This document shows, one piece after another, positions 26,151 through 36,900 of a DNA stretch of 64,000 nt. The notes below the pieces were generated by a model, which saw nothing but the letters and a program-made list of their open reading frames with translations, made no database searches and was not told the DNA's origin. This DNA comes from Neotamlana sargassicola (GTDB lineage: Bacteria; Bacteroidota; Bacteroidia; Flavobacteriales; Flavobacteriaceae). Position numbers and translations under genes: made by a program. Positions within the stretch are counted from its first letter, which is position 1, and every line of letters begins with the position of its first letter. The stretch is taken from positions 186,001 through 250,000 of the forward strand of contig NZ_JAJAPX010000001.1 of NCBI RefSeq assembly GCF_020523965.1, in the 5' to 3' direction.

Positions 26151-28253
26151 TTAATAATCAAAATACCAATTAAACAAATCGGTACGTAAACCAAAATTAA
26201 ACCAAACCGTATTGCTTTTATAAACTGTTTCGGTTGTAACATCTGGATTAAAATTTCGCACTGTAATATCGGTAAACAATTTTAAATTGCTGGAAGGATT
26301 TACTACGTAACCCGCTTGTAAATTACCGTAAAAACTATTTGTAGTAATACCTTGTCCTACTTTTACACCAGTATCTAGAGGTCGGTCGTTGTAATTCCTA
26401 TAAATATCGCCACCATAACTAAAAGCATCGGTATCGGTATTATAGTCAAAACCACGTTTACCAAAAATAAATTTAGCGTTAGCATACCAACGGTTATAAA
26501 AATAGTTACCCATAAGTACCAATTCGCTAAAATTAGCACTCCATAAATGCGCCATCGATTGGTTATTGTGCCCATAATTTGTTGCGATAGTACTATGCGA
26601 ATACGTGTAAGGACGCACGCGGTTATATTCCATTTGCAACATTAAATTATCGACTTTAAAAGCATTATAATATTTAACACCTAATTGATAACCAAACTTA
26701 TTTTTCCAACTTTTATTTCCAGCTTTTACATCGCTAAGCGAAAATTCATCCAAAATAAATTGGCCGTAAAAATTAATGTTATTGTTCCATTTATATTTTG
26801 CAGAAGCACCCATAATAGCATTTCCGGCATCTTGCCCAGTTTCGAACTCTATAGCGCGATAAAAAATAATAGGATTTAAATAATTAACATCGAAACTTCG
26901 GTTTGTAGTGTTTGCCCAAATTACCGATTCGAAAAACCCAACATTTAAACGTTTAGTTACGTTCCAACTTAAAAAATGGGTGGCCATGTATTTGGTTAAA
27001 AAAGCATCGTCGGTTGTAACTTCTGGACGTACATCTTTTAACCACATCCAGGTATTGGTGTATTTAATTTTCCAGAATTTAGTGTTTAGTTTTAAAAATG
27101 GATGCGGACTCGCTACATCACTCAAAAACAACGATCTGTAACCATCGCCTATAAAGTTTTTTCCATGTCCAAATTGAATGTTTACAAAATCGGCCGGAGC
27201 ATACGATAAATAAGCTTCTGCCACAGGATAATCGTACGAATCAGTTTTAAAAGCTTTAGCAATGCCTCGACCAGGAATTATTGCTGGATCTGGCCCAAAA
27301 GCTTTTAAACTTTCGGCATATTCGTTAAAATATTGTGCAAAACGACCTTGACTTTCGAAAACCGAGGTGTAAAAATTAAACTTTTTGCCCAACCCTCCTT
27401 TTACAAGTAAACCTCGTGTGTTATTGTAGGTTGAACTAAAATCGGCTTCGGTATCTTTACCTACTTGTAAATCGAAAATTGGATCGATGGTAAACCAATA
27501 GTTTTCACCTTGTAATTGCACTAAATGTTCGTTCCAAAGCTTTTTACCAAACCATGTTTTTCTTTCTTGAAGTAACTTTTCTTTTTCTGCTTTAAAATTA
27601 TAATACTTTGAAATCTCTGAGTAAACAAAAGGTTTTGAAGCTGTATGACTATTGGTTCCAACTACATTTATGGCTCTATCGAACCTAGCATAATCGCTAT
27701 GGGTAAATTGCACATTTAACTGGCTTGAAAAGGCATTGTCTTTATAACCAACAATACTGTTATTTAAATTGTCGTATTCACTATGTGAAGCAGCTTCAAG
27801 TGTTGCAATTTCCTTAGCTACTTGTTCATTTTCAACAGGTGAATTATTAAAATCTGTTAACGGAATTTTAATAGGAAGCGCATATTGCTTAAATGTTTTT
27901 CGACCATTATAACTTGCTGGTTCAATTTTTGGGAATAACTTAAAAACACGTTCGGTTTCTTCTTTTAATTCTTTGTAAACCGATTTTACATAAATAAGAT
28001 TAAAAACACCTAAAGTATCAACTTCAAAAATTACAGCGACATCGCCTTTATAAGCGTCTTTTACAACAACTTCTGGCGTTTTAAATTCCGATTTAATAAT
28101 TTGATATACGTTTTTGGTAAAACACTGCTTTAAAGAATCGGCAGTTACATTTTTACAACTAGGAAAAACAGGTTGCTTTTCGGTAGAATTTATAGTTTGT
28201 GAAACGCTTTTAAATTGAGCTAAAAGTAGAAGAAGGACAATGAATTGCTTCAT
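26151..28253 (-). CDS. RemB-like gliding motility outer-membrane protein with TonB-C-like N-terminal domain
   Basis: The 700-residue protein has a signal peptide ending near SVSQ. A domain at about residues 25-135 has the same layout as the C-terminal domain of the two TonB proteins upstream: PVFPSC with Cys33, Cys44, then VAVIFEVDTLGVFN, then FPKIEPASYNGRKTFKQYALPIKI. The remainder is rich in Tyr, Asn and Phe strands, for example YNRVRPYTYSH and FNFGLRTDLFNWYFDY, typical of an outer-membrane barrel. I recall proteins of this type being annotated as gliding motility protein RemB, but the name is not certain. The next genes upstream encode the TonB pair, which reinforces the link. Confidence 0.68.
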   Translation of the reverse strand: MKQFIVLLLLLAQFKSVSQTINSTEKQPVFPSCKNVTADSLKQCFTKNVYQIIKSEFKTPEVVVKDAYKGDVAVIFEVDTLGVFNLIYVKSVYKELKEETERVFKLFPKIEPASYNGRKTFKQYALPIKIPLTDFNNSPVENEQVAKEIATLEAASHSEYDNLNNSIVGYKDNAFSSQLNVQFTHSDYARFDRAINVVGTNSHTASKPFVYSEISKYYNFKAEKEKLLQERKTWFGKKLWNEHLVQLQGENYWFTIDPIFDLQVGKDTEADFSSTYNNTRGLLVKGGLGKKFNFYTSVFESQGRFAQYFNEYAESLKAFGPDPAIIPGRGIAKAFKTDSYDYPVAEAYLSYAPADFVNIQFGHGKNFIGDGYRSLFLSDVASPHPFLKLNTKFWKIKYTNTWMWLKDVRPEVTTDDAFLTKYMATHFLSWNVTKRLNVGFFESVIWANTTNRSFDVNYLNPIIFYRAIEFETGQDAGNAIMGASAKYKWNNNINFYGQFILDEFSLSDVKAGNKSWKNKFGYQLGVKYYNAFKVDNLMLQMEYNRVRPYTYSHSTIATNYGHNNQSMAHLWSANFSELVLMGNYFYNRWYANAKFIFGKRGFDYNTDTDAFSYGGDIYRNYNDRPLDTGVKVGQGITTNSFYGNLQAGYVVNPSSNLKLFTDITVRNFNPDVTTETVYKSNTVWFNFGLRTDLFNWYFDY

Positions 28254-28342
28254 TTTAATTAGTTAAAAGTTTAATTAATAGCGAAAGATACTATTATTTT
28301 TACACAAGCAACACGCTAACCATTATTTTAGTGAAAGCATAA

Positions 28343-28374
28343 AACAAAAAACCGCTATCTGATTTAGATAACGG
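28343..28374 (-). terminator. Terminator after the downstream TonB gene
   Basis: Arms 28352-28360 and 28366-28374 form a 9-bp stem with a 5-base loop and a T-run on the minus strand. One pair is G-U when read as minus-strand RNA and would be A-C on the other strand, so it should work only in the minus direction. Confidence 0.7.
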
Positions 28375-28398
28375 CTTAGTCTTTAAAAAATTATACTC

Positions 28399-29190
28399 CT
28401 AGTGCACTTGTAACACAATTGGCAGTGTGTAAATAACACCTACATTTTTATTGTTTTGTTTTCCAGGTGTCATTTCAGGAATTAAGTTAATGACACGTTC
28501 GGCTTCGGCACCTAACTTATTATGAGGAGCACGGGTTTTAATGTTTTTAATATGCCCGGTTTTATCAATTGTAAATTGGGCTTGAATAACTTGTTTTCCA
28601 TTTAAACCCAAATCTGAAGCTAAATCAATATCAAACTTACGTTGTACTAGTTTGGTAATTTTCTTTTCCATGCATTTTTTTCTACCTAGATTGTCTACTT
28701 CCTTTTCGCAACCTGGAAAAATAGGAACATTTTGAATAAAGCTAACCGGAATGGGAGTATCGTCAATTAGTTCTTCTAAAACAATATCGCTCGGATCGAT
28801 TGGCTCTTCGCTTGTGGTGTTTTGGTCTGATGTGATGACATCTTTAAATTCTTCTAAAACATAATCATTATCAACCTGCTCAATTTCGTCAATAATAAGT
28901 TTTTGCTGTTTAGCTTGTGGTTTTGTTTCGGCTTGAGGTTTTTGATATACTTTAAAATTCTCGATGGCTATTTCGGTGTCATCGTCTGGCAATAAAACAT
29001 CGGCAATCTGTGGGGTGTTTGTTTTAAAATTCATTTCTAGCAAACCAAAGGCAGCAAGCAAACACACAATTAGACCGATTTGAAAATACAAGGTTGTGTT
29101 TTTTTGTAAATTTGCGTCATGCTTTTGCGACTTTTTTGTGCTTTGTCCGTTTTGGCGAGTGGACTCTGGCACATTTTTAAAATTTTTCAT
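28399..29190 (-). CDS. Energy transducer TonB family protein (second of a tandem pair)
   Basis: TonB proteins pass proton-motive energy from ExbBD to outer-membrane receptors. The product has 263 residues. A basic N-terminus is followed by one membrane helix (FQIGLIVCLLAAFGLLEM), then an acidic, Pro/Lys/Gln-containing periplasmic linker. The C-terminal domain runs from PIFPGCEKE to LPIVLQVH and includes QFTIDKTGHIKNIKTRAPH. It shares this domain, with its two conserved cysteines, with the neighbouring TonB and RemB-like proteins. Each TonB gene has its own terminator, so they are probably regulated separately. Confidence 0.87.
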   Translation of the reverse strand: MKNFKNVPESTRQNGQSTKKSQKHDANLQKNTTLYFQIGLIVCLLAAFGLLEMNFKTNTPQIADVLLPDDDTEIAIENFKVYQKPQAETKPQAKQQKLIIDEIEQVDNDYVLEEFKDVITSDQNTTSEEPIDPSDIVLEELIDDTPIPVSFIQNVPIFPGCEKEVDNLGRKKCMEKKITKLVQRKFDIDLASDLGLNGKQVIQAQFTIDKTGHIKNIKTRAPHNKLGAEAERVINLIPEMTPGKQNNKNVGVIYTLPIVLQVH

Positions 29191-29242
29191 AATAATTATA
29201 GTTAAAATGTTAATATTATGATAAAGTCACAATAAGCATACC

Positions 29243-29279
29243 AAAAAAGAAAACCCGTTACATTTCTGTAACGGGTTTT
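29243..29279 (-). terminator. Terminator between the two tonB genes
   Basis: AAACCCGTTACA (29251-29262) and TGTAACGGGTTT (29267-29278) pair perfectly, extended by one more A-T pair, around a TTTC loop. On the minus strand a T-rich tract follows. Confidence 0.85.
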
Positions 29280-29316
29280 TATATTTTAGTTTCCGAACAA
29301 CTTCGGAAAACAAAGT

Positions 29317-30039
29317 TTAATCTTGAACTTGGAAAATAATTGGTAATGAATACGGAACGTTTACTGGCTTTCCGCGTTGTTTACCTGGTTGCATTTTTGG
29401 TAATAAACCAATTACACGCTTTGCTTCTTTTTCTAATCCTGGGTGTGGTGCTCTAGCACGTACTCCAGAAATGTTTCCTGTTTTGTCGATTTTAAATATT
29501 ACGTTAATACGTTGTCTTCCAGACAAACCTAAATCGCCTGCTAAATCGGTATTAAACTTCTTATTTACAAACTGAGATATTTTTTTAGACATACATGCTC
29601 TTTTAGCATTGTTTGTTTTTTCCTTTTCGCAACCTGGAAAAACTGGTACATTTTCAATTACTGAGAATGGTACATCAATATCTTCTTCAACTTCTACTAC
29701 TTCTACCTCTTCAACCTCAACAATTTCAGTTTCTTGATCTACCTCTGTAGATTCAATTACAGTTTCTTCAACCTCAACCTCATCTTCAACAATCTCAATA
29801 ACTTCTGGAGCTGCTGGCGGTGGCGGTGGTGGTGGCGGTGTTTGTATTTGTTCTGTTAATGGAATTTCTTCTTCAAACTCTTCTTCCATTTCGACCATAC
29901 CGACATCAATATCGGCCTTTTCGTATGTTTTGTAATTAATAGCATAGTTTGTTAAGAATAGCATTAAAGCTAAACCAATAGCAAAATAAAGCGAGCTATT
30001 ACGCGACACATTTGCTTTAGGATTTTTTTTAGGTTCCAT
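29317..30039 (-). CDS. Energy transducer TonB family protein (first of a tandem pair)
   Basis: The product has 240 residues with one membrane helix near residues 13-31 (SSLYFAIGLALMLFLTNYA). A short polyproline stretch (PPPPPPPPAAP) is followed by a very acidic Glu/Val spacer that would span the periplasm. The C-terminal domain runs from PVFPGCEKE through INVIFKIDKTGNISGVRAR to LPIIFQVQD. It resembles the next gene in layout but has a different linker. Bacteroidota often encode several TonB proteins for different receptor sets. Which receptors this one serves is not evident. Confidence 0.89.
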   Translation of the reverse strand: MEPKKNPKANVSRNSSLYFAIGLALMLFLTNYAINYKTYEKADIDVGMVEMEEEFEEEIPLTEQIQTPPPPPPPPAAPEVIEIVEDEVEVEETVIESTEVDQETEIVEVEEVEVVEVEEDIDVPFSVIENVPVFPGCEKEKTNNAKRACMSKKISQFVNKKFNTDLAGDLGLSGRQRINVIFKIDKTGNISGVRARAPHPGLEKEAKRVIGLLPKMQPGKQRGKPVNVPYSLPIIFQVQD

Positions 30040-30100
30040 TTTATTTAATTGTTTTTCAAGATTGGTAAAATAACTATTTATTTATTAAAAATGCAACAGT

Positions 30101-30478
30101 TTATTTGTTTTTAACTTGTAACATATTGTAAATACTTAAAACTAAGGTTGCAAGTAAAGCTCCAAGGGTGTTTGCTACAACATCAAATACATCTAATGCT
30201 CTTGTTGTTGTAATTGTACCTTGTAAAACCTCAATTACTATGCCAAATACAAAGGCTATTAAAAATGCATACCACAGGCCTTTTTTTTGACTAAAATTTA
30301 AGGTATAAACCAAAGAAAAGTACCAAAGACACATTAATAAAGCGTAAGTTACAAAATGAAATATTTTATCAATGTTCGATACGGCTACTTCGGGTAATTC
30401 CTTAATGTTTATTAAACATACTATTGCTAACGCTACATTATAAAATGCAGTTATAGCAAGTATCCCTTTTTTAAGCAC
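30101..30478 (-). CDS. VanZ family membrane protein, GTG start
   Basis: The 125-residue protein has four membrane segments. It contains the VanZ-family pattern DKIFHFVTYALLMCLWYFS near residues 42-60, IGIVIEVLQ-like IVIEVLQGTITTTRALDVFDVVANTLGALL, and a hydrophobic end. The function is unsettled. VanZ homologues are linked to teicoplanin resistance in some Gram-positives, but that role should not be assumed here. The start is GTG at 30478, within the last codons of gcvH (8-bp overlap). No ATG lies early enough to keep the first helix. Confidence 0.82.
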   Translation of the reverse strand: MLKKGILAITAFYNVALAIVCLINIKELPEVAVSNIDKIFHFVTYALLMCLWYFSLVYTLNFSQKKGLWYAFLIAFVFGIVIEVLQGTITTTRALDVFDVVANTLGALLATLVLSIYNMLQVKNK

Positions 30479-30851
30479 CTATTAAGGTTTTATAATCTTC
30501 TGCTGTAAGCAAACCTTCTACTTGAGACAAATCGGTACATTTTACTTTTATCATCCAACCATCACCATAAGGGTCGGTATTTACTTTTTCTGGTTCATCC
30601 TCTAGGGCTTCGTTAAACTCTGTAATCTCACCAGAAAGCGGTAAAAATAAATCGGATACAGTTTTTACAGCTTCAACAGTACCAAAAACCTCATCGGCCT
30701 CAAGGGTTTCGTCTAAAGTTTCTACTTCAACGTAAACAATATCGCCTAATTCACTTTGAGCAAAATCAGTAATACCAATCGTTGCAATATCGCCCTCAAT
30801 TTTAACCCATTCGTGGTCTTTAGTGTACTTTAAATCTGTTGGAATATTCAT
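30471..30851 (-). CDS. gcvH: Glycine cleavage system H protein
   Basis: The lipoyl-carrying shuttle of the glycine cleavage system moves the methylamine group between the P and T proteins. The 126-residue length is canonical. The lipoylated lysine is Lys63 in GTVEAVKTVSDLF. Conserved N-terminal (YTKDHEWVKIEG) and C-terminal (NTDPYGDGWMIKV) blocks are present. The gene overlaps vanZ by eight bases. It starts 68 bases after the sprA stop, with a plausible own promoter. Confidence 0.95.
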   Translation of the reverse strand: MNIPTDLKYTKDHEWVKIEGDIATIGITDFAQSELGDIVYVEVETLDETLEADEVFGTVEAVKTVSDLFLPLSGEITEFNEALEDEPEKVNTDPYGDGWMIKVKCTDLSQVEGLLTAEDYKTLIGA

Positions 30852-30876
30852 AGTTTAAATATAAATTTGATTTTAG

Positions 30877-30884
30877 CAAATGTA
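30877..30884 (-). promoter_or_regulatory. -7 promoter element before gcvH
   Basis: On the minus strand this reads TACATTTG (TAnnTTTG), 26 bases before the gcvH start. A TTTT lies 19 bases upstream in place of TTTG. Confidence 0.45.
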
Positions 30885-30918
30885 TTTATTCAAACTTAAA
30901 ATTAAAACCTTTTATATA

Positions 30919-33900
30919 TTAATTTCCAAAATTATACCTTAAGGTTAATCCCGAGCGTATGCTTGTTTGCGGAAATGCAGTTGAAATAGCGTAATCGGAG
31001 AACGTATAATCGAAATAAAATATGCCTGTTAAATTTTTACTAAATGCATAATCGGCACTGTATTTTAAAGCCCAAACGGTTTGGCCCGAAGTAATTTGAT
31101 TATTATCTAAATCGAGATATCGAATTATGGTTTTATTTTCTCGAACAGATACATCGGCTTTCATATTTAAATCGCTTACAATGCGTTTTTGAGGTCCTGC
31201 CAGTTTGGAATTTATACGTAAATCCTTTATACGATATCCTAAACCTATGGTATATTCGTCGCCTTGAATTTCGGTCACCAAATTATTATCGAAGCTTAAG
31301 GAAATAAGTCTATCTCTAGCAATTTCGGCTAAGATTTTAACCGAATTTTTCATTTCGAAGTCTAATCGCATTAACGGGCTAAAAGATTCGCTTAAGTTAA
31401 TGTTACTAAACAAAGTTTCGTTTTTAAAATTACCCGATTGGTCTTTTGCTTCGTCCGGCTGATCGACATATGGAGTTCCAGGAATTGGTTTCTCGTTGTC
31501 TTCATCGGCTAAATTCAAATTTAAATTGGTATTAAATTGATTGATGGTGTAGGTTGAACGATAACCATGTGTAAGCGAGAAACGTTTGAAGCGTTTTTTA
31601 AACCAATTAAACTTCATAAAACCGGTGTACTTTAAATCCCAGTTTGGTAATGGAAAATCTCTAAATGCGCTAGTTTTTACATCGGTTGCATCTTGCCCAG
31701 AGTAAGCAGCTAAAAAGGCAGGCAATAATACCTTCTGGTTGTTTTTACCAAAACCTAACGGATACCCATCGTCGTCTCTTTCGAAACCTGGACCGCCATA
31801 AAAGGCCTCAGCTAAACGGTTGGCAATTTTTAAACGATTATCGCTAAAATCATTAAAGACTTTACTCACATTCTCGTCGCTTTTTTTAAACGCTGTTTTA
31901 ATTAAAACGGTTGAAATATTGTAATTACCAAAGGTATTTGGTGTTAACGGATTGTATTCGCCATTATCGACATAATAATTTTCGGTAAAATTCTCGTAAT
32001 AAGCACGGTTACCAACAATATCGATTTTTAAATCGCGTACGGGCTCTAAATTTGCCGAATAGTCAATTTGATTTTGCTTAGTGGTTGCATATTGCTCGTT
32101 AAATTCAGGATACAAGGTTAACCAACCTTTTTTTGCTGCTAGATATCTAATATCACTTTGGCTACCAAAAGTAAAAGCTGTTGATGGTTTTAGCGTACCA
32201 ATAAAACCTGGAGTTTGCGTGTAACCTGGTAAATATGTCCCGCTATTTTCGTTATAATTAAATGTAAGGCGTTTTACACTGGTTAAAATATCGATACCAG
32301 CGTTTAAAATTTTTCTAGCTGTTTTGTTTTTATTTTTAGGCGCAGGCGCTTTTCTGTTGTTTGCCCCTGGAGATCCTCCTGGAGTTGTAGTTCTTGCTCT
32401 AACCGTTCTAATTGGTTTTTTAACCAGACCAATGTATTTATAAAAACGATTCATATCTAAAGTGGTCACCAAATTATGCACGCTAGAGTTTTGCACCGAG
32501 TTGCCTAAATCGAAAACTCCAGTTAGTGTATTGTCTGGATCGTCGGGATCGGTGTAATCAAGCTCTAACTCACCATATAAATCGGAACCTTTTTGCCATA
32601 AAAATGTACCCGTATATTGGTAAGTAGCATCAATAAAACTAAAGGTTGGTATTTTATTTAAAGGTAACTGATAGGTTAAACCTAATGTTTGGGTTTGCCT
32701 GTTCGGATCTCCAACATCTAAAATACCATCCCAAACATCGAGCGATTCGTCTTGTATTCCATCGGAATAATCGCCAACATAATAATTTCTAACAATATTA
32801 TTATTGGCTGCCGAGTAATTAAACTGCAACGATTTTGTTAAGTTATAATTGATGTTATACTGAAAATCGAAGGTATAATTTCGTTGTAATAATTGTTCTA
32901 CCGAAATATCATCGTCCGATAAATCAATTGTTCTAAATCGTTGGCTATTATACTGGCGGTTAATATCGCTACTTACCGTAAAACTTGATGGTAATAAATT
33001 AAAATTAAAATCTTTTAAAAATTTCCCATATTTTCCTGTAAAAAGCGAATCGTTGTTTTTAAAAGGCTCTACGGTTAATTGGTTAAAATTATGTGCATAA
33101 TTAGCACCAATGCGCACGGTTTTGTTTATCGATTTTTCAATTTCGAAATCGCGATGTTCCACCTTGTTAAAAGAATAGTTTAAGGTCACATTTTCCACAT
33201 CGTAAAATCGGGCTTTTTTATCGCCAGTTCTGTTCTTTTTTACACCAATAAAATTGATGCTTTTACGCTTCGTATAATCTTCAGAATTTTGTAAAATTTC
33301 TTCTCTATCAGATTCGGTCTCTGCAGCATCTAAACGCGATTGCAAAGTTAAATCTTCATAAAAGGCATCGTACTTTGGCGTAATTAATTGTTCACTTTGT
33401 GCATAATTAAAAGGTAATTGCACACCCCATTTTTTTGGGAATAACTGCCCAATATTTACATTGGTTACCATGTCGTATTGCACAACATCTTCTAAACTAC
33501 GTTCCGAAGGTCCTTGTTCCAAAGAGCCAAAACCAGCAGTACTCTGGCTTCCTGTTGCGCTAATCGTAGCAAAATCGGCAATATTACTATCCATGCTCAC
33601 TACAGCAGCCCAACCGCCTTCGTTATCCATATCAGATAAACGTAATTCGTTATACCAAAGTTCGGCACATACGTTATTGTTATTCGATATGTTTTTTACA
33701 CCAACCATTAAGGTTCTTACATCTCCAAAGTTAGGATTTCCTTTTATTCCTACACGGTGCTGGCCAAGAACATACCCATCAAACGGGTCGCTAACTAAAG
33801 ATATTTCATCATCTATTACATCGTAAAACGTAGGGTCTTCGTTATTTAAAGAAGCATCAAAAATACCTTGTGCTTTTACTTTCCCTAAAACCTCTATAGA

Positions 33901-36900
33901 TAAATTTATTTCGTTATTTGTAGGCCAAACATCGTCTGCTGAAGATTCTGTAATTTCTAAAGGTATTTCAATTTGATAATAGTTATCGGTTAAATCGTTA
34001 CCCATTCGAATAAAACCAACTAAATCATCATCACTTAATAACCCAGAGTCTTCATCGCTATCTTCGGCATGCATAAACATTCTTAAACGCTTATATTGGC
34101 GCATATCGATATTTATATTTTTGTAAACGGCTCTAGAATCTTCAGACTCTAAATTACAAACTTTCAATACTAACGACTGTTCGTTTTGGTTAACAACAGT
34201 ATTGTTATTAAACAATTGCTCTGGCTCAATTCCTGGAGGAATTTCGTAGCTCCCTTCGTTTTCGAGTGTACCAATTACACCAACAGAAAAATCGGTTTGA
34301 GCATCGGTTGGATCTAGATCGCCCGTATCTAAAGCTTGGGTATAGCGTCTCCAATCGCTTCTAACTAAATCGAGGGTTCCAAAACGGAAAACGGTAGTTT
34401 CGGTAAACTCTTTTAAGAAAAGACGTGCAAATCGCACCGATCTTAAATCGCTAATACCACCAACGGCTCTTGCTAAATCTCCTTCTACTGGAATTCTAAA
34501 TTGATACCAACGAACATCGACACTTTCACCATTTGGTAATGAACGTGGCCTATTTTTAAAATCGCGTAAATATTCTTTTAACGGGTTTGAGTTTGGAAGA
34601 TTATCGAATTCTGTTTCTGTTAAAGGTAAATTTTGTCTGGTAATATCGAGTTCGTATTCGTAATAACTATCTATGGTATTCATGGTGTTATCACGGTTAA
34701 TATCCTCTACATCGGGTTGGGTATTCGAGCCACGATTGGTATCGGTAAATGTATCTGGCGTGTTGCCTTCTACTCCATTATACTTTTTGTATCGTTCAAA
34801 AATATCACCATTGGTATTTAAAAAATAGGTGTAGTTATCGTTTGATGGATCTTCTAAACCTTGATATTCTGGCGCTAAATTTTCCCTTATTGCAAAACGT
34901 TGTTCGGCTTCATCATTATAACCATCGAAACCAACATCTTGGTTTGTTCGTTCTTCACCTGTGGTATCGAACGCATAAACTAAACTTTGATTTTGAGGCA
35001 CAATACTTCCCCATTCGGTTGCTTGTTGTTCTAAAATTGAAATATCACCATCTTCTGGAAGTCCGTTTTCGTAAAGTTTTCTACCATCTTTTAAAATATC
35101 TTCTGAGATGTTTCCTAGGTTTAAAACTAACTTTCCTCCTGGATTGGTTGGGTTTTCTTGAAATGGATCTTGTAACCAAAAATCGATATACTCTACATTT
35201 TGCTGTTCGAAATCGGTAGATGTAATTTGCCTTGTAATACCTGCCCAAGATTCTTCTGGATTATTAAGCGTTCCGCTTGAAGCATTTGGATCGTAATTAT
35301 AAGGCCCTCTTTCTGTTGGATAATAGGCTAAATCGAGCGTGAACAACACCGAATTTTGTCCTTGCACCAAATCGACTTCTGGAAATAATTCATCTATGTA
35401 TACGCGGCTAGTGTATAAACTAGACATATCTTCGTCGGTAATCTCGTCTGGACGTTGCGTGCTATAAAAAATAGGATCGATTGTATACCAGTTAAGCATG
35501 GCTCTATTATATCCGCTTTCTATACCATTCACATAATTAACATCGACCTCGCCATCGCCATCTAAATCGGCTGGTCTACTGGATAAATACCATGACTGTT
35601 GTGAAGTTAAATCGATACTATTTTGCGAGCCTTCAAAATCGTCGATATACGATGTTGTTTCTCCATTTAGGTCGGTTCCGTTTGGTGCGCCCGGTATTAA
35701 ATATGCAAATTCGCCACGTAGTGATAAATTCGATTCTACATCGGTATCTATATTTGGTAATTTGTTTACCATTCTTGTTAAAAATGGCACTTTAGTAGCG
35801 TAATTACCGTTAATACCAAAAATGGTATTGTTTATAGATTCTGTACCGTAGTTTGCTTTTTGTGTAATGGGTCGCTCGTTAAGATTTAAAAGCGTGGCTC
35901 CTAATACAAAGTTTTCGTTAAACTTATGTTCAATATTTACTCCTGTAAAACGTCTGGTTTGCTGCCCAAAAACAGCATTGTTTTCGGTTGATACCTCAAT
36001 AGGTGTATCTGAAGCTTTTAATGCTTCGTCTAAAATATAAACCTGACCTAAATCGTAATCGACCGTATAATCGATACCTTCAACTAAAACACGACCTCCA
36101 GCCGAAACGCGCACCGAACCTCGTGGTACATTAAACGAACCTATAGAAATACCGTCGCCTCCCGATGATGTGTATCGCCCTTTTAATTTAAATTTATTTT
36201 TTTCAACTTCTTCTAAAGCTGCTGTTTGAGTGCTTTTATATAGTATATCGTAAACGTATTTTTCTTGGTTTTCGTTATAAGAAGCCTCGTTATTATAATC
36301 ACCATCACCAAGTTTATTAAACAGGTACTCACCAAATGGTTCTACACTGGTAAAAACAATTTTTCCGTTTGCGGGTATTACGGTAATACCAGAAACATAA
36401 TCAAAAAAACCATCACCATTTGTTTGCGGATCGTTGTTATAATTAAGTTTATCTAAGTTAAACACTCTTAATAATGGCACGTTTTGAATTAAATCGTCTT
36501 CTGCTGTATTTGCAGTTACAGGATTTCCGTTTATATCTAAATCAAAATTGTCATTAACTGGAGTTATAAAGTTTAATGGCGATGCCTCGTTATAAAAAAT
36601 GTTAAGCTTAAAATCGTCTTGACTTAAATTGTAGGCACCAGTATCATATATGTTTTTCATCATTAAGTCCCAAACCGGCTGCGTAACATTAGTAATACTA
36701 CTTTTTAGCATTTTTAATACCAATGTAGAATTAACCACGGAAGTTACATCGCCATCGTCGTTAGTTTCAATACTGGTAGCTTCAATACCATCGTTAGCAA
36801 ACTCACCTACTTGATACACTTTTCCGCCTAATGTATATTGAAAAGCCACAGCTAAAACCTCATCGTTTGTTAAACGCTGATTTAACGAAATGTAACCCAA

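Noticed and set aside
30101-30478. VanZ protein as a glycopeptide resistance gene
   Set aside because: Only the fold family matches. There are no van cluster genes and the neighbours are gcvH and tonB.
33461-35795. Several plus-strand open frames inside sprA
   Set aside because: They are short, lack domains and lie antisense to the well-supported sprA coding sequence.
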